Position numbers and translations under genes: made by a program
Shown: positions 9,504 to 19,470 of the stretch, piece after piece
Position numbering within the stretch: position 1 is the stretch's first letter
How the letters are laid out: each line of letters begins with the position of its first letter
Notes under the pieces: model-generated
What the model saw: the letters and a program-made list of their open reading frames with translations, nothing else
Databases searched by the model: none
Told to the model about the DNA's origin: nothing
Source of the DNA: Arthrobacter yangruifuii
GTDB taxonomy: Bacteria; Actinomycetota; Actinomycetes; Actinomycetales; Micrococcaceae
NCBI RefSeq assembly: GCF_009192775.1
Contig: NZ_VTFX01000007.1
Coordinates: 1 to 64,000, forward strand
Reading direction: 5' to 3'
DNA length: 64,000 nucleotides

Positions 9504-11069
9504 TTAGGCCTGTTCGGCCGGTTCCTCGTACTTCGGGAAGATCGGCGTGGGTGCCGGCAGCTCAGTTCCCGGCACCAGCGGCGTGCCGATCGCGCTGAAC
9601 TGCCGCGCGGCGTCGTCGTCCTGGCCCAGCACGGTCAGCAGCTTGGCCGCACTGTCCGGCATCACGGGCTGGATCAGGATGGCCACGATGCGCAGCACCT
9701 CCAACGTCACGTACAGTACGGTGTTCATGCGTTCGACGTCGGTCTTCCGCAGCACCCACGGCGCCTGCTCGGCGAAGTAGGCGTTGGTGTCACCGAGGAC
9801 CTTCCACGTGGCTTCCAGCGCACCGTGGAAGTCCTGGACGTCGTACGCCTCGCGGGAGATCTGCAGCAGGTTTCCGGCTGCTTCCAGCAGGGCAGTATCC
9901 TCCGGCGTCAAAGCACCGGGCTGCGGTACCGCTCCCCCGCAGTTCTTCGCCACCATGGACAGCGAGCGCTGGGCGAGGTTGCCCAGGTTGTTGGCGAGGT
10001 CGGAGTTCATCCGGCCCACGACGGCGTCATGGCTGTAGGAGCCGTCACCGCCGAAGGGCACCTCCCGCAGCAGGAAGAACCGCACGGAATCCAGCCCGTA
10101 CTGGTCCGCCCACTCCTTTGGTGCCACCACGTTGCCCAGGGACTTGGACATCTTGACGCCCTTGTTGTGCAGGAAGCCGTGGATCATGATCCGTTTGGGC
10201 AGTTTGAGCTTGGCGGACATCAGGAAGGCCGGCCAGAAAATGGCGTGGAAGCGGGAGATGTCCTTGCCGATGACGTGGACATCGGCCGGCCAATACTTCT
10301 TGAAAGTCTCGCTCTCGGTGTCGGGGAAGCCGACGCCGGTGAGGTAGTTGGTCAGGGCGTCCACCCACACATACATCACGTGGTCCGGGTTGCCGGGCAC
10401 CGGCACTCCCCAGTCAAAGGTGGTGCGGGAGATGGAGAGGTCCTCCAGTCCGCCCTTGACGAAGCTGATCACCTCGTTGAACCGCGAGCGGGGTGCCGCG
10501 AAGTCCGGCTGGGACTCGTACAGGGCCAGCAGCCGGTCCTGGTAGGCGGAGAGGCGGAAGAAGTAGCTTTCCTCCTCGGTCCAGGTCACCTCGGTGTCGG
10601 TCTCCTTGGAGTAGCGCACACCGTCCTCGCGGACTTCGGTTTCATCCTCGGTGTAGTACGCCTCGTCCCGGACGGAGTACCAGCCGGAGTACTTGGAGAG
10701 GTAGATGTCACCGTTCTCCTCCATCCGCTTCCAGATGGCCTGCGCTGCAGCGTAATGGTCGGCATCCGTGGTGCGGATGAACCGGTCATAGGAGGTGCCC
10801 ATGTCCGCTTCCATCTGCAGAAAGGCGGCGGAGTTGCGGTCCGCGAGTTCCTTGGCGGTAATGCCTTCCTTGTCCGCGGACTGCTGCATCTTCAGTCCGT
10901 GCTCGTCCGTACCCGTCATAAAGAACACGTCATAGCCGTCAAGCCGCTTGAAGCGGGCCATGGCGTCGGTGGCGATGTGTTCGTAGGCGTGCCCGATGTG
11001 GGGTTCACCGTTGGGGTAGGAGATGGCGGTGGTGATGTAGAACGGGGTCTTGGAATCGGAAGAAGTCAC
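9504..11069 (-). CDS. metG: Methionyl-tRNA synthetase
   Basis: A class I aminoacyl-tRNA synthetase that charges tRNA-Met for initiation and elongation. The 521 residues show the HIGH-type signature in [15 protein letters not shown] (about residue 18) and the KMSKS loop in [13 protein letters not shown] (about 305). The short form lacks the C-terminal EMAP-like tRNA-binding domain, and the zinc-knuckle cysteines appear absent, as in MetG2-like actinobacterial enzymes. It uses a GTG start (complement of 11067-11069). Immediately upstream on the same strand is the frameshifted small membrane-protein gene. Confidence 0.96.
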   Translation of the reverse strand: MTSSDSKTPFYITTAISYPNGEPHIGHAYEHIATDAMARFKRLDGYDVFFMTGTDEHGLKMQQSADKEGITAKELADRNSAAFLQMEADMGTSYDRFIRTTDADHYAAAQAIWKRMEENGDIYLSKYSGWYSVRDEAYYTEDETEVREDGVRYSKETDTEVTWTEEESYFFRLSAYQDRLLALYESQPDFAAPRSRFNEVISFVKGGLEDLSISRTTFDWGVPVPGNPDHVMYVWVDALTNYLTGVGFPDTESETFKKYWPADVHVIGKDISRFHAIFWPAFLMSAKLKLPKRIMIHGFLHNKGVKMSKSLGNVVAPKEWADQYGLDSVRFFLLREVPFGGDGSYSHDAVVGRMNSDLANNLGNLAQRSLSMVAKNCGGAVPQPGALTPEDTALLEAAGNLLQISREAYDVQDFHGALEATWKVLGDTNAYFAEQAPWVLRKTDVERMNTVLYVTLEVLRIVAILIQPVMPDSAAKLLTVLGQDDDAARQFSAIGTPLVPGTELPAPTPIFPKYEEPAEQA

Positions 11070-11078
11070 ATAAGAAAA

Positions 11079-11370
11079 TTACCCTGTTTCAGCCGGGGAC
11101 GGGTATTCAGCCGTATCGAACCGGTCCATGTAGCCCAGGCCGGGCAGTGCCCCCGTGGGGATGACCGCGGTAACCCAAGCTGTCAGGGCCACTACAACGC
11201 CCAGGTCCTGGCGTCCAGCCGCGCCCGTAGCCCAACACCCCGAACCAGGCCGTGCCGCAGATGGCGACGAGCACCGCGAGGGTAATTTCAGTTGCTGCCT
11301 TGGCCCGGTTCCGCCGGTAGCGGGAGGCAGCAGGAGGAGAAGCAGGAGCAGGAGCAGCGGCAGGATCCAT
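11079..11370 (-). pseudogene. Frameshifted small two-helix membrane protein
   Basis: The minus strand opens at the ATG at 11370 with a basic, Ala/Pro-rich N terminus and then a hydrophobic helix (EITLAVLVAICGTAWFGVLG). After the Gly-Tyr-Gly-Arg region near 11220 the frame loses its hydrophobic character. Shifting by one base there restores a second hydrophobic helix (VVVALTAWVTAVIPTGAL) and a tail ending ...PSPAETG, then TAA at 11079-11081. The span of 292 bases is one more than a multiple of three, consistent with a single inserted base (or a sequencing error). The intact product would be about 96 residues with two TM helices. Function unknown. Confidence 0.6.
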
Positions 11371-11437
11371 CCGGCGATGTCGTTAAACGCGCAGGACCGG
11401 TCCCGCGATGGCGGAACCGGTCCCGGACGCGGTACTG

Positions 11438-13033
11438 CTAGTCCTGCAGGTCCACCTCGCGGGCCACGGAGGCGCCGATTTCGAGCTTCAGTGCTTCCAG
11501 CACATCCTGCGGCACGGAGGAGTCCACGGTGAGCAGGGACAGCGCCTGCCCGCCCTCGGAGTTCCGGGCCACCTGCATGCCGGCGATGTTGATGTCCTTC
11601 TCGCCCAGCACGCGGCCCAGTGCGCCGATGACGCCGGGACGATCCTGGTAAATCAGGACGATCAGGTGCTCGCTGATGGGGATTTCCAGGTCATAACCGT
11701 TCACTCCCACCAGCTTCTGGATCTGCTTGGGACCGGTGAGCGTACCGGAGACCTCCAGGCGGCTGCCGTCGGAGAGGGCGCCGCGGATGGTCAGCAGGTT
11801 CCGGTAGTCATCCACGTCAGGGGTGGTCAGCAGCCGGACCTCGATGCCGCGCTGCTCCGCCAGCACCGGAGCGTTCACGTAGGAGACCTGCTCGGAGACG
11901 ATGTCGGTGAAGATGCCCTTCAGCGCCGCCAGCTCCAGCGCCTTGACGTCGAGCGACGCAATTTCGCCGGCCACTTCGATGTCGATGGCGGTCACCGAGT
12001 CGTGGGACAGCGCGGTGAAGATGCGTCCCAGCTTTTCGATCAGCGGGATGCCCGGACGGACGTCCTGGGCGATGACGCCGCCGGCCACGTTCACGGCGTC
12101 GGGCACCAGTTCCCCGGCCAGGGCCAGGCGGACCGACTTCGCCACGGAGATGCCGGCTTTTTCCTGGGCTTCGGCGGTGGAAGCGCCAAGGTGCGGGGTA
12201 ACCACGACGTTGTCCAGGGCGAAGAAGGACAGGTCCGTGCTGGGTTCCTTCACGAACACGTCGACGCCGGCGCCGGCGATCTTTCCCGCCTGCAGTGCTT
12301 CATACAGGGCCGCTTCATCCACGAGCCCGCCGCGGGCCACGTTGACCACGTAGGCGGTGTCCTTCATCTTCTCGAACGCCTCTGCACCAAGCATGCCCAC
12401 GGTTTCCGGGGTCTTGGGCATGTGGATGGTGACGAAGTCCGATTCGGCGAGCAGCTCATCCAGGGACACCAGGCGGACATTGAGCTGGGCGGCGCGGGCG
12501 GAGGTCACGTACGGGTCATAGGCGAGGATCTCGGTGCCGAAGCCCTGCATCCGGGCGGCCACCAGGGCGCCGATCCGGCCCAGGCCGATAATGCCGATTT
12601 TCTTCTCGAACAGTTCGATGCCGCTGTACTTGGAACGCTTCCATTCGCCGTTCTTCAGGGCGGCACTGGCCTGCGGAATGTTCCGGGCCAGGGACACAAT
12701 GTGCCCCACGGTCAGTTCCGCGGCGGAGATGATGTTCGACGTCGGCGCGTTGACCACCATCACGCCGGCCTGCGTGGCTGCCTTGATGTCCACGTTGTCC
12801 AGGCCCACTCCGGCACGGGCAATGACCTTGAGGTTCTTCGCCGCGGCAATGGCTTCGGCGTCCACCTGCGTGGCGGAGCGCACCAGGATGGCGTCGACGT
12901 CGGCGATCGCGGCGAGGAGCTGGGAGCGGTCGGCGCCGTCAGTGGAGCGGATGTCGAAATCGGGGCCGAGGGCCTCGACGGTGGCGGGCGAGAGTTCCTC
13001 CGCGAGGAGTACGACTGGTTTGGTGGCAGACAC
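11438..13033 (-). CDS. serA: D-3-phosphoglycerate dehydrogenase
   Basis: Catalyses the first step of serine synthesis, oxidising 3-phosphoglycerate to 3-phosphohydroxypyruvate with NAD+. The 531-residue long form includes the substrate/NAD core (residues 1-310), an inserted ASB domain (about 320-450) and a C-terminal ACT domain beginning HLIVLIYQDRPGVIG. Core motifs: GIIGLGRIGALVAARM for NAD binding, NVARGGLVDEAALYEAL with the catalytic Arg region, and VVTPHLGASTAEAQ with the catalytic His. The ACT domain predicts serine feedback. The start is GTG, with AGAGG upstream. It lies 152 bases downstream of ilvC, behind a strong hairpin. Confidence 0.96.
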   Translation of the reverse strand: MSATKPVVLLAEELSPATVEALGPDFDIRSTDGADRSQLLAAIADVDAILVRSATQVDAEAIAAAKNLKVIARAGVGLDNVDIKAATQAGVMVVNAPTSNIISAAELTVGHIVSLARNIPQASAALKNGEWKRSKYSGIELFEKKIGIIGLGRIGALVAARMQGFGTEILAYDPYVTSARAAQLNVRLVSLDELLAESDFVTIHMPKTPETVGMLGAEAFEKMKDTAYVVNVARGGLVDEAALYEALQAGKIAGAGVDVFVKEPSTDLSFFALDNVVVTPHLGASTAEAQEKAGISVAKSVRLALAGELVPDAVNVAGGVIAQDVRPGIPLIEKLGRIFTALSHDSVTAIDIEVAGEIASLDVKALELAALKGIFTDIVSEQVSYVNAPVLAEQRGIEVRLLTTPDVDDYRNLLTIRGALSDGSRLEVSGTLTGPKQIQKLVGVNGYDLEIPISEHLIVLIYQDRPGVIGALGRVLGEKDINIAGMQVARNSEGGQALSLLTVDSSVPQDVLEALKLEIGASVAREVDLQD

Positions 13034-13075
13034 CGGTGACCTCTTTAGCTGTGGAAGATTCAGGTGGGGTTATTC

Positions 13076-13112
13076 GCAAGGAGGCCGGACCCGTGGGGTC
13101 CGGCCTCCTTGC
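13076..13112 (-). terminator. Hairpin ending the ilvBNC operon
   Basis: A 17-bp perfect stem (13076-13092 with 13096-13112) around a 3-base loop lies between the ilvC stop and the serA start, both on the minus strand. No run of T follows, so it may act as a partial terminator or 3'-end stabiliser rather than a full stop. Confidence 0.65.
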
Positions 13113-13185
13113 CGATTCGGCTTGCTTTTCGAGCCTAGCGCCTGCCCCCGGGGGCTGCGCGAATCGGTGCTTCTGTTACGGACGG

Positions 13186-14223
<1,038 letters not shown>

Positions 14224-14259
14224 CTACTGGTTTTTGAGGCTTAGGGGTCTGGGTGGAAC

Positions 14260-14772
14260 TCACGCGCTGCGCAGCGCGCGGTCGCTCATGGACTTTGAGC
14301 CGCGGGCAACGGCCAGCGTTCCGGATTGGACTATTTCGCGGATGCCGAAGGGCTCAAGCACTGCGAGGAGTGCGGTGAGTTTCTCGGCGGTGCCGGTTGC
14401 CTCGACAATGACTGAGTCGGTGGAGACGTCCACTATCGAGGCGCGGAACAGCTCGGCTGCCTGGGTTACCTGCAGCCGTGTTGCGGCGTCCGCGCGGACC
14501 TTGACCAGGATGTGGTCCCGCTGCACGGAGGAATCGGGAACCAGCTCGACAATCTTGATGACGTTGACGAGCTTGTTCAGCTGTTTGGTGACCTGCTCGA
14601 GGAGGTCACCTTCAGCGTCGACCACCACGGTGATGCGGGACATGCCCGGCACCTCCGTGGGGCCCACAGCCAGGGAATTGATGTTGAACGCCCGGCGGGC
14701 AAACAGCGAGGCGACGCGGGTCAGCACGCCGGGAACGTCTTCTACCAGCACGGAAAGGGTGTGGCGGGCCAT
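14260..14772 (-). CDS. ilvN: Acetolactate synthase small (regulatory) subunit
   Basis: The regulatory partner of IlvB; it raises catalytic activity and confers feedback inhibition, mainly by valine. The 170-residue protein has an N-terminal ACT domain (HTLSVLVEDVPGVLTRVA, then FNINSLAVGPTEVPG) and a C-terminal ACT-like region (about 80-160). Length is typical of actinobacterial IlvN. Its start lies 3 bases after the ilvB stop, so the two subunits are translationally linked. Confidence 0.96.
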   Translation of the reverse strand: MARHTLSVLVEDVPGVLTRVASLFARRAFNINSLAVGPTEVPGMSRITVVVDAEGDLLEQVTKQLNKLVNVIKIVELVPDSSVQRDHILVKVRADAATRLQVTQAAELFRASIVDVSTDSVIVEATGTAEKLTALLAVLEPFGIREIVQSGTLAVARGSKSMSDRALRSA

Positions 14773-14775
14773 GTC

Positions 14776-16683
14776 CTAGTCCTCCTCTTCCCAGATCGGG
14801 GTCATGTTGCGGGCAATCTGGATCAGGTCATTGCTGACGCCGGTGGGGACCATCGGCCACACCATGGAGTCGCGGCTGACCACGAAGTCGATGACGACGG
14901 GCCGGTCGTTGATCTCCAGTGCCTGCGCGATGGTCGCGTCGATGTCCTCGTCGCGTTCGCAGCGCAGGCCTGCGCAGCCGTAGGCCTCGGCGAGCTTCAC
15001 GAAGTCCGGAATCCGCACGGTGTCATGCCCGGTGTTGAGGTCCGTGTTGGAGTAGCGGGACTCGTAGAAGAGGGTCTGCCACTGCCGGACCATGCCCAGC
15101 GAGGAGTTGTTGATGATGGCGACCTTGATGGGGATGTTGTTGATCAGGCAGGTGGCCAGTTCCTGGTTGGTCATCTGGAAGCAGCCGTCGCCGTCGATGG
15201 CCCAGACCACGCGGTCAGGGTTACCGACCTTGGCGCCCATGGCTGCCGGTACGGAGTAGCCCATGGTGCCCAGACCGCCGGAGTTCAGCCAGGCCCGGGG
15301 GCGTTCGTACTTGATGAACTGGGCGGACCACATCTGGTGCTGGCCCACGCCGGCCACGTACACGCCTTCGGGTCCGGTCAGTGCGCCGATGCGTTCAATG
15401 ACCTTCTGCGGGGCAATCAGCCCGTCTTCGGGCTCGGCGTAGCCGATGGGATAGGTGTCACGCAGCCGGTCCAGGACGGCCCACCACGCGGAGATGTCCG
15501 GTTTCCCGGCGTCGAACTGTCCGCGCACGGCGTCGGTCAGCTCGGGCAGGATTTCCTTCACCGAACCGACAATCGGCACGTCCGCCGGCCGGTTCTTGGA
15601 GATTTCCGCCGGGTCAATGTCCGCGTGGATGACCTTGGCGCCGGGCGCGAAGGAGCTGAGCACCCCGGTGACCCGGTCATCGAAACGGGCACCGAGGGTG
15701 ATCAGCAGGTCGGACTGCTGCAGGGCGGTCACGGCGGACACCGAGCCGTGCATGCCGGGCATGCCGACGTGCTGCGGGTGCGAGTCGGGGAAAACGCCGC
15801 GGGCCATCAGGGTGGTGACCACCGGAGCGCCCACCAGTTCGGCCAGTTCGAGGAGTTCGGCGGATGCGTTGGCTTTGAGCACGCCGCCGCCCACGTAGAA
15901 CACCGGCCGGTGTGCGGCCGCGATGAGGCGGGCTGCTTCGCGCACCTGCTTGGAGTGTCCGCGGACCACGGTGCGGTAGCCCTGCAGATCGATCTTCGGC
16001 GGCCAGGAGAAGGTGGTCTTGGCCTGCTGCGCGTCCTTGGCAATGTCGACGAGGACCGGACCGGGCCGTCCCGACGTCGCAATGTGGAAGGCCTCGGCGA
16101 GCACGCGGGGAATGTCGGCGGCGTCGGTCACCAGGTAGGAGTGCTTGGTGATGGGCATGGTGATGCCCACGATGTCCGCTTCCTGGAAGGCGTCCGACCC
16201 GATGAACGCGCTGGAGACCTGCCCGGTGATGGCAACCATCGGGACCGAATCCATGTGCGCATCGGCAATAGCGGTGACAAGGTTGGTGGCGCCGGGCCCC
16301 GAGGTCACGATGCAGACACCCGCGCGTCCGGTCACCATGGCGTAGCCTTCGGCAGCGTGGCCCGCACCCTGCTCATGGCGCACCAGGATGTGCCGGATTT
16401 TCGTCGAATCCATCAGCGGATCGTAGGTGGGCAGGATGGCGCCGCCGGGAAGCCCGAAAACCTCGTTGACGCCGAGTTCCTCAAGCGAGCGGACAATGGC
16501 CTGCGAGCCGGTCATCTCGGTGGGCGGAACAACATTATTGGGCCCCTGGATGCGCTCATCCGCGGCTTCGGCAGAAGCCGGACCGGATCCGGGCACGTCT
16601 TTGGTTTTGGCGGCCGCCATGCGTGAAGCGGCATGTGCCCTTGAGGCCATCAGCGAAGGGCTGACTGGCGATCCCTTACTCAT
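14776..16683 (-). CDS. ilvB: Acetolactate synthase large (catalytic) subunit
   Basis: A ThDP-, FAD- and Mg2+-dependent enzyme that condenses pyruvate with pyruvate or 2-oxobutyrate, the committed step to Val/Leu/Ile. Of 635 residues, the first 50 or so are a Ser/Ala-rich extension seen in many actinobacterial homologues. Motifs: [14 protein letters not shown], the ThDP-activating Glu in [15 protein letters not shown], and the ThDP motif from DGDGCFQM to [19 protein letters not shown] ribosome site lies about 5 bases before the ATG at 16683. It is first in ilvBNC, behind a leader-peptide attenuator at 16798-16942. Confidence 0.97.
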   Translation of the reverse strand: MSKGSPVSPSLMASRAHAASRMAAAKTKDVPGSGPASAEAADERIQGPNNVVPPTEMTGSQAIVRSLEELGVNEVFGLPGGAILPTYDPLMDSTKIRHILVRHEQGAGHAAEGYAMVTGRAGVCIVTSGPGATNLVTAIADAHMDSVPMVAITGQVSSAFIGSDAFQEADIVGITMPITKHSYLVTDAADIPRVLAEAFHIATSGRPGPVLVDIAKDAQQAKTTFSWPPKIDLQGYRTVVRGHSKQVREAARLIAAAHRPVFYVGGGVLKANASAELLELAELVGAPVVTTLMARGVFPDSHPQHVGMPGMHGSVSAVTALQQSDLLITLGARFDDRVTGVLSSFAPGAKVIHADIDPAEISKNRPADVPIVGSVKEILPELTDAVRGQFDAGKPDISAWWAVLDRLRDTYPIGYAEPEDGLIAPQKVIERIGALTGPEGVYVAGVGQHQMWSAQFIKYERPRAWLNSGGLGTMGYSVPAAMGAKVGNPDRVVWAIDGDGCFQMTNQELATCLINNIPIKVAIINNSSLGMVRQWQTLFYESRYSNTDLNTGHDTVRIPDFVKLAEAYGCAGLRCERDEDIDATIAQALEINDRPVVIDFVVSRDSMVWPMVPTGVSNDLIQIARNMTPIWEEED

Positions 16684-16797
16684 CGGAACTTCCTTTGCGG
16701 ATGCTAATCCATGGTCAGTGCGGTCATGCGACGGCCGGCCCGGGTGGTGCCCGGTACGGCTTCCGTGTTCGGCAGGGCCACGAGGAACTCTGCCAAT

Positions 16798-16834
16798 AAA
16801 AAAACCCCTCGTGCCTGTGGGCTCCGTAGGGGTT
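16798..16834 (-). terminator. ilvBNC attenuator terminator
   Basis: On the minus strand, AACCCC (16829-16834 complement) and GGGGTT (16803-16808 complement) form a stem around a 25-base arm that can fold further. A run of seven T (complement of 16798-16804) follows at once. It lies between the leader peptide stop (16865) and ilvB (16683), which is where an attenuator terminator is expected. Confidence 0.85.
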
Positions 16835-16864
16835 CGCGCGTGACGTCTTAGACAAGTCGGGCTG

Positions 16865-16906
16865 TTAGGCCACGCGCTTGATAAGGACGACGGGTACGAT
16901 CTGCAT
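16865..16906 (-). CDS. ilvBNC leader peptide
   Basis: A 14-codon ORF reading [13 protein letters not shown] then TAA. Eight of its 13 residues are branched-chain (two Ile, four Val, one Leu) or directly adjacent, including the run IVPVVLI. This is the signature of transcription attenuation by charged tRNA-Val/Ile/Leu: a ribosome stalled at these codons alters the downstream fold and prevents the terminator at 16798-16834. The sequence GCGCGTG inside codons 9-12 (reverse of 16871-16877) is complementary to CACGCGC at 16836-16842, giving a candidate competing stem. The ATG lies 7 bases after the -10 box, so the leader mRNA is probably leaderless, as reported for Corynebacterium glutamicum ilvBNC. 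Confidence 0.85.
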   Translation of the reverse strand: MQIVPVVLIKRVA

Positions 16907-16913
16907 ACCGTTC

Positions 16914-16942
16914 AGTCTTGCGGTCCCCTGCGGGGGTGTCAA
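16914..16942 (-). promoter_or_regulatory. ilvBNC promoter
   Basis: On the minus strand, a perfect TTGACA (16937-16942) lies 17 bases from AAGACT (16914-16919). The predicted transcription start is at or within two bases of the leader peptide ATG at 16906. Confidence 0.7.
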
Positions 16943-16947
16943 TCTAT

Positions 16948-16970
16948 TGAGACGCCCGTCTCACTATGTG
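16948..16970 (-). promoter_or_regulatory. Operator-like site upstream of the ilvB promoter
   Basis: Directly upstream of the -35 box lies a perfect palindrome, TGAGACG-CC-CGTCTCA (16948-16963). Overlapping it, the minus strand reads CACATAGTGAGAC (16958-16970). From memory this resembles the reported binding motif of LtbR/NdgR, the IclR-type regulator of leucine genes in corynebacteria and streptomycetes. That assignment is inference; the palindrome is seen directly. Confidence 0.5.
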
Positions 16971-17085
16971 GACCTTCGGTCCAGGGTTTGGATGCCCTTC
17001 CCACCGCGGCGACGGGGCACAGTGTCGGCGATCTGGACGTGGCACCGTGGCGGCAGGGCTTAATAAGGCTGCAAGGCCTTAGGGG

Positions 17086-17123
17086 CCCCAATCGTCAGGC
17101 GCTCCAGCGCCTGACGATTGGGG
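17086..17123 (-). terminator. Strong hairpin downstream of ilvD
   Basis: A perfect 17-bp stem (17086-17102 with 17107-17123) with a TCCA loop, starting 8 bases past the ilvD stop. A second weaker AAGGC/GCCTT hairpin and an ATTAA tract follow further downstream on the minus strand. No T run directly follows the main stem. The rest of the 16971-17130 gap shows no gene. Confidence 0.7.
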
Positions 17124-17130
17124 AGGCCTA

Positions 17131-18834
17131 TCAGCCGCAGTACGCCCCGGTGGACGCCGAGTTGACCATCTTGGCGTACTTGGCCAGGACGCCCTTGGTG
17201 AACTTGGCCGGCAGCGGCTGCCAGCCCACCCTGCGGGCTTCCAGCTCTTCGGGGTCCACCAGCAGGTCGAAGCTGCGGGCGGCAATGTCCACGCGGATCC
17301 GGTCCCCGTCCTTCACGAAGGCGATGGGACCGCCGTCCACGGCTTCGGGAGCCACATGCCCGATACACAGGCCGGTGGTACCGCCCGAGAACCGGCCGTC
17401 GGTAAGCAGCAGGACATCCTTGCCCAGGCCGGCGCCCTTGATGGCACCGGTGATGGCGAGCATTTCGCGCATGCCCGGTCCGCCCTTGGGGCCTTCGTAG
17501 CGGATGACGACGACGTCGCCGGCGGAGATTTCGCCGGCGTCGAGGGCGTCCAGGGCTCCCTGTTCACGTTCGAAGACGCGCGCGGTGCCTTCGAAGACGT
17601 CGGCGTCGAAGCCTGCGCTCTTCACGACGGCGCCTTCGGGAGCCATGGAGCCCTTCAGGACGGTGATGCCGCCGGTCTTGTGGATCGGGTTGTCCATGGC
17701 GCGGAGCACCTTGCCGTCCGGGTCCGGCGGGTTGATCGCAGCGAGGTTCTCCGCGACGGTCTTGCCGGTGACGGTGAGGCAGTCGCCGTGGATGAGCCCG
17801 GCGTCGAGCAGGGCCCTCATGATCACCGGCACGCCGCCGATCTTGTCGACGTCGAACATGACGTAGCGGCCGAACGGCTTCAGGTCCCCCAGATGCGGGA
17901 TCTTGTCGCCAATGCGGTTGAAGTCATCGAGCGTGAGGTCTACTTCGGCTTCGCGGGCAATGGCGAGCAGGTGCAGGACGGCGTTGGTGGAGCCGCCGAA
18001 GGCCATGGTGACGGCAATGGCGTTTTCGAAGGCCTTCTTGGTCATGATGTCGCGGGCGGTGATGCCCTTGCGAAGCAGGTTGACCACGGCTTCGCCGGAC
18101 TTGCGGGCGAACTCGTCACGGCGGCGGTCGGCTGAGGGCGGTGCAGCGGAACCGGGCAGCGACATGCCAAGGGCCTCGCCGATGCAGGCCATGGTGTTGG
18201 CCGTGTACATCCCGCCGCAGGCACCTTCACCGGGGCAGATGGCACGTTCGATCGTATCCAGGTCCTTCAGGCTCATCTTCCCCGCGGCGCAGGCACCCAC
18301 GGCTTCGAAGGCGTCAATAAGCGTTACTTCGCGCTCGGTGCCGTCTTCCATTTTGGCGAAGCCGGGCATGATCGAGCCGGCATAGAGGAAGACGCTGGAG
18401 AGGTCCAGGCGTGCCGCGGCCATCAGCATGCCGGGCAGCGACTTGTCACAGCCGGCCAGCAGCACGGATCCATCCAGGCGCTCGGCCATCATGACCGTCT
18501 CCACGGAATCGGCGATGACTTCCCGCGAGACCAGGGAGAAGTGCATGCCCTCATGGCCCATGGAGATACCGTCCGAGACGGAGATGGTCCCGAACTGCAT
18601 CGGGAACCCGCCGCCGGCATGGACGCCTTCCTTGGCGCCCTGGGCCAGCCGGTTCAGTGAAAGGTTGCAGGGGGTGATTTCGTTCCAGGAACTGGCGATG
18701 CCGATCTGCGGTTTGGCGAAGTCGTCGTCGCCCATACCCACGGCTCGGAACATGCCTCTGGCAGGTGCCGCATGAATCCCGTCCGTGACCACTCGGCTGC
18801 GGGGTTTGATATCCGGTGTTTTGTCTCCGCTCAT
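17131..18834 (-). CDS. ilvD: Dihydroxy-acid dehydratase
   Basis: Dehydrates 2,3-dihydroxy-3-methylbutanoate or -pentanoate to the 2-oxo acid, a shared Val/Leu/Ile step, using an iron-sulfur cluster. I start it at [16 protein letters not shown] (567 residues). Cluster-binding cysteines are seen in [13 protein letters not shown] and in [18 protein letters not shown]. The Mg-binding and catalytic C-terminal region includes [26 protein letters not shown] (18841-18846) ends 6 bases before the ATG, so the transcript may be leaderless. It is a separate unit from ilvBNC, though on the same strand just upstream. Confidence 0.96.
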   Translation of the reverse strand: MSGDKTPDIKPRSRVVTDGIHAAPARGMFRAVGMGDDDFAKPQIGIASSWNEITPCNLSLNRLAQGAKEGVHAGGGFPMQFGTISVSDGISMGHEGMHFSLVSREVIADSVETVMMAERLDGSVLLAGCDKSLPGMLMAAARLDLSSVFLYAGSIMPGFAKMEDGTEREVTLIDAFEAVGACAAGKMSLKDLDTIERAICPGEGACGGMYTANTMACIGEALGMSLPGSAAPPSADRRRDEFARKSGEAVVNLLRKGITARDIMTKKAFENAIAVTMAFGGSTNAVLHLLAIAREAEVDLTLDDFNRIGDKIPHLGDLKPFGRYVMFDVDKIGGVPVIMRALLDAGLIHGDCLTVTGKTVAENLAAINPPDPDGKVLRAMDNPIHKTGGITVLKGSMAPEGAVVKSAGFDADVFEGTARVFEREQGALDALDAGEISAGDVVVIRYEGPKGGPGMREMLAITGAIKGAGLGKDVLLLTDGRFSGGTTGLCIGHVAPEAVDGGPIAFVKDGDRIRVDIAARSFDLLVDPEELEARRVGWQPLPAKFTKGVLAKYAKMVNSASTGAYCG

Positions 18835-18984
18835 GGGTAGATCGTAAGACTTAAGCCCGCATGGACGTCCCTTGTGACGGACATGCACAGCTCTTGTTAC
18901 GGGTTGTGAACGGCAGATGAAGCTTCATGCCCCCAGCAGGACCGGGCTTCCCGAATGGGGGGACGGTGTTCATAGACTGGGGGT

Positions 18985-19464
18985 ATGACATCGGATACAG
19001 GATCTCCACGTCCGGACGCAGTTACCGCCGCAGAAGCCGAGTCCGGCACCCGCACCAGCGACCAGCTGAAGCGGGTGCTGCGCCGCGTCTTCGAATCCCA
19101 GATTCCCAATTACGGTGACTACAACCTGGTGCTGGCCACACCGGGACTCGACGGGGAAACCGGCTTCTATGTGCTGGGTTACCGGTGGCGCCCGGCCGAA
19201 GTGGTGTTCGCTCCGTTCGACGTGGACACCCTGGCGGGGCTCGAGGCTCCGACGTCGGTGAACACCACCAACCTCAGCCACACGGATGAGCTGGATGCCG
19301 AGGCTTACGAGGTCGGTACGAGCACCGGGCGCGTGTTCCAATTCGCCGTCGAGCCGCAGGCCGTGCTGCCGGCTACCGCTTCAGAGGGCGAGCGCCTGCT
19401 GGAGCAGGCCGCCGACTGGGAGGATTTCCGTTCCTTCGTGGCCTCTTACCTGGAACTGGCATAA
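18985..19464 (+). CDS. YbjN-like small protein, function unknown
   Basis: A 159-residue soluble protein. After about 20 low-complexity residues comes an alpha/beta domain containing QIPNYGDYNLVLATPG and the segment GYRWRPAEVVFAPFD. This pattern resembles the YbjN/type III secretion chaperone-like fold (small proteins with an antiparallel sheet and flanking helices), but I cannot name a function. TAGACT at 18973-18978 lies 6 bases before the ATG, suggesting a leaderless transcript. It diverges from ilvD and converges with the 2-hydroxyacid dehydrogenase gene 6 bases past its stop. Confidence 0.7.
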   Translation: MTSDTGSPRPDAVTAAEAESGTRTSDQLKRVLRRVFESQIPNYGDYNLVLATPGLDGETGFYVLGYRWRPAEVVFAPFDVDTLAGLEAPTSVNTTNLSHTDELDAEAYEVGTSTGRVFQFAVEPQAVLPATASEGERLLEQAADWEDFRSFVASYLELA

Positions 19465-19470
19465 GCGCCT

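Noticed and set aside
14512-16626. A 704-residue open frame antisense to ilvB
   Set aside because: Long antisense frames are a by-product of high GC. The ilvB product has all acetolactate synthase motifs, while the antisense frame has skewed Gly/His/Val/Asp content and no recognisable domain.
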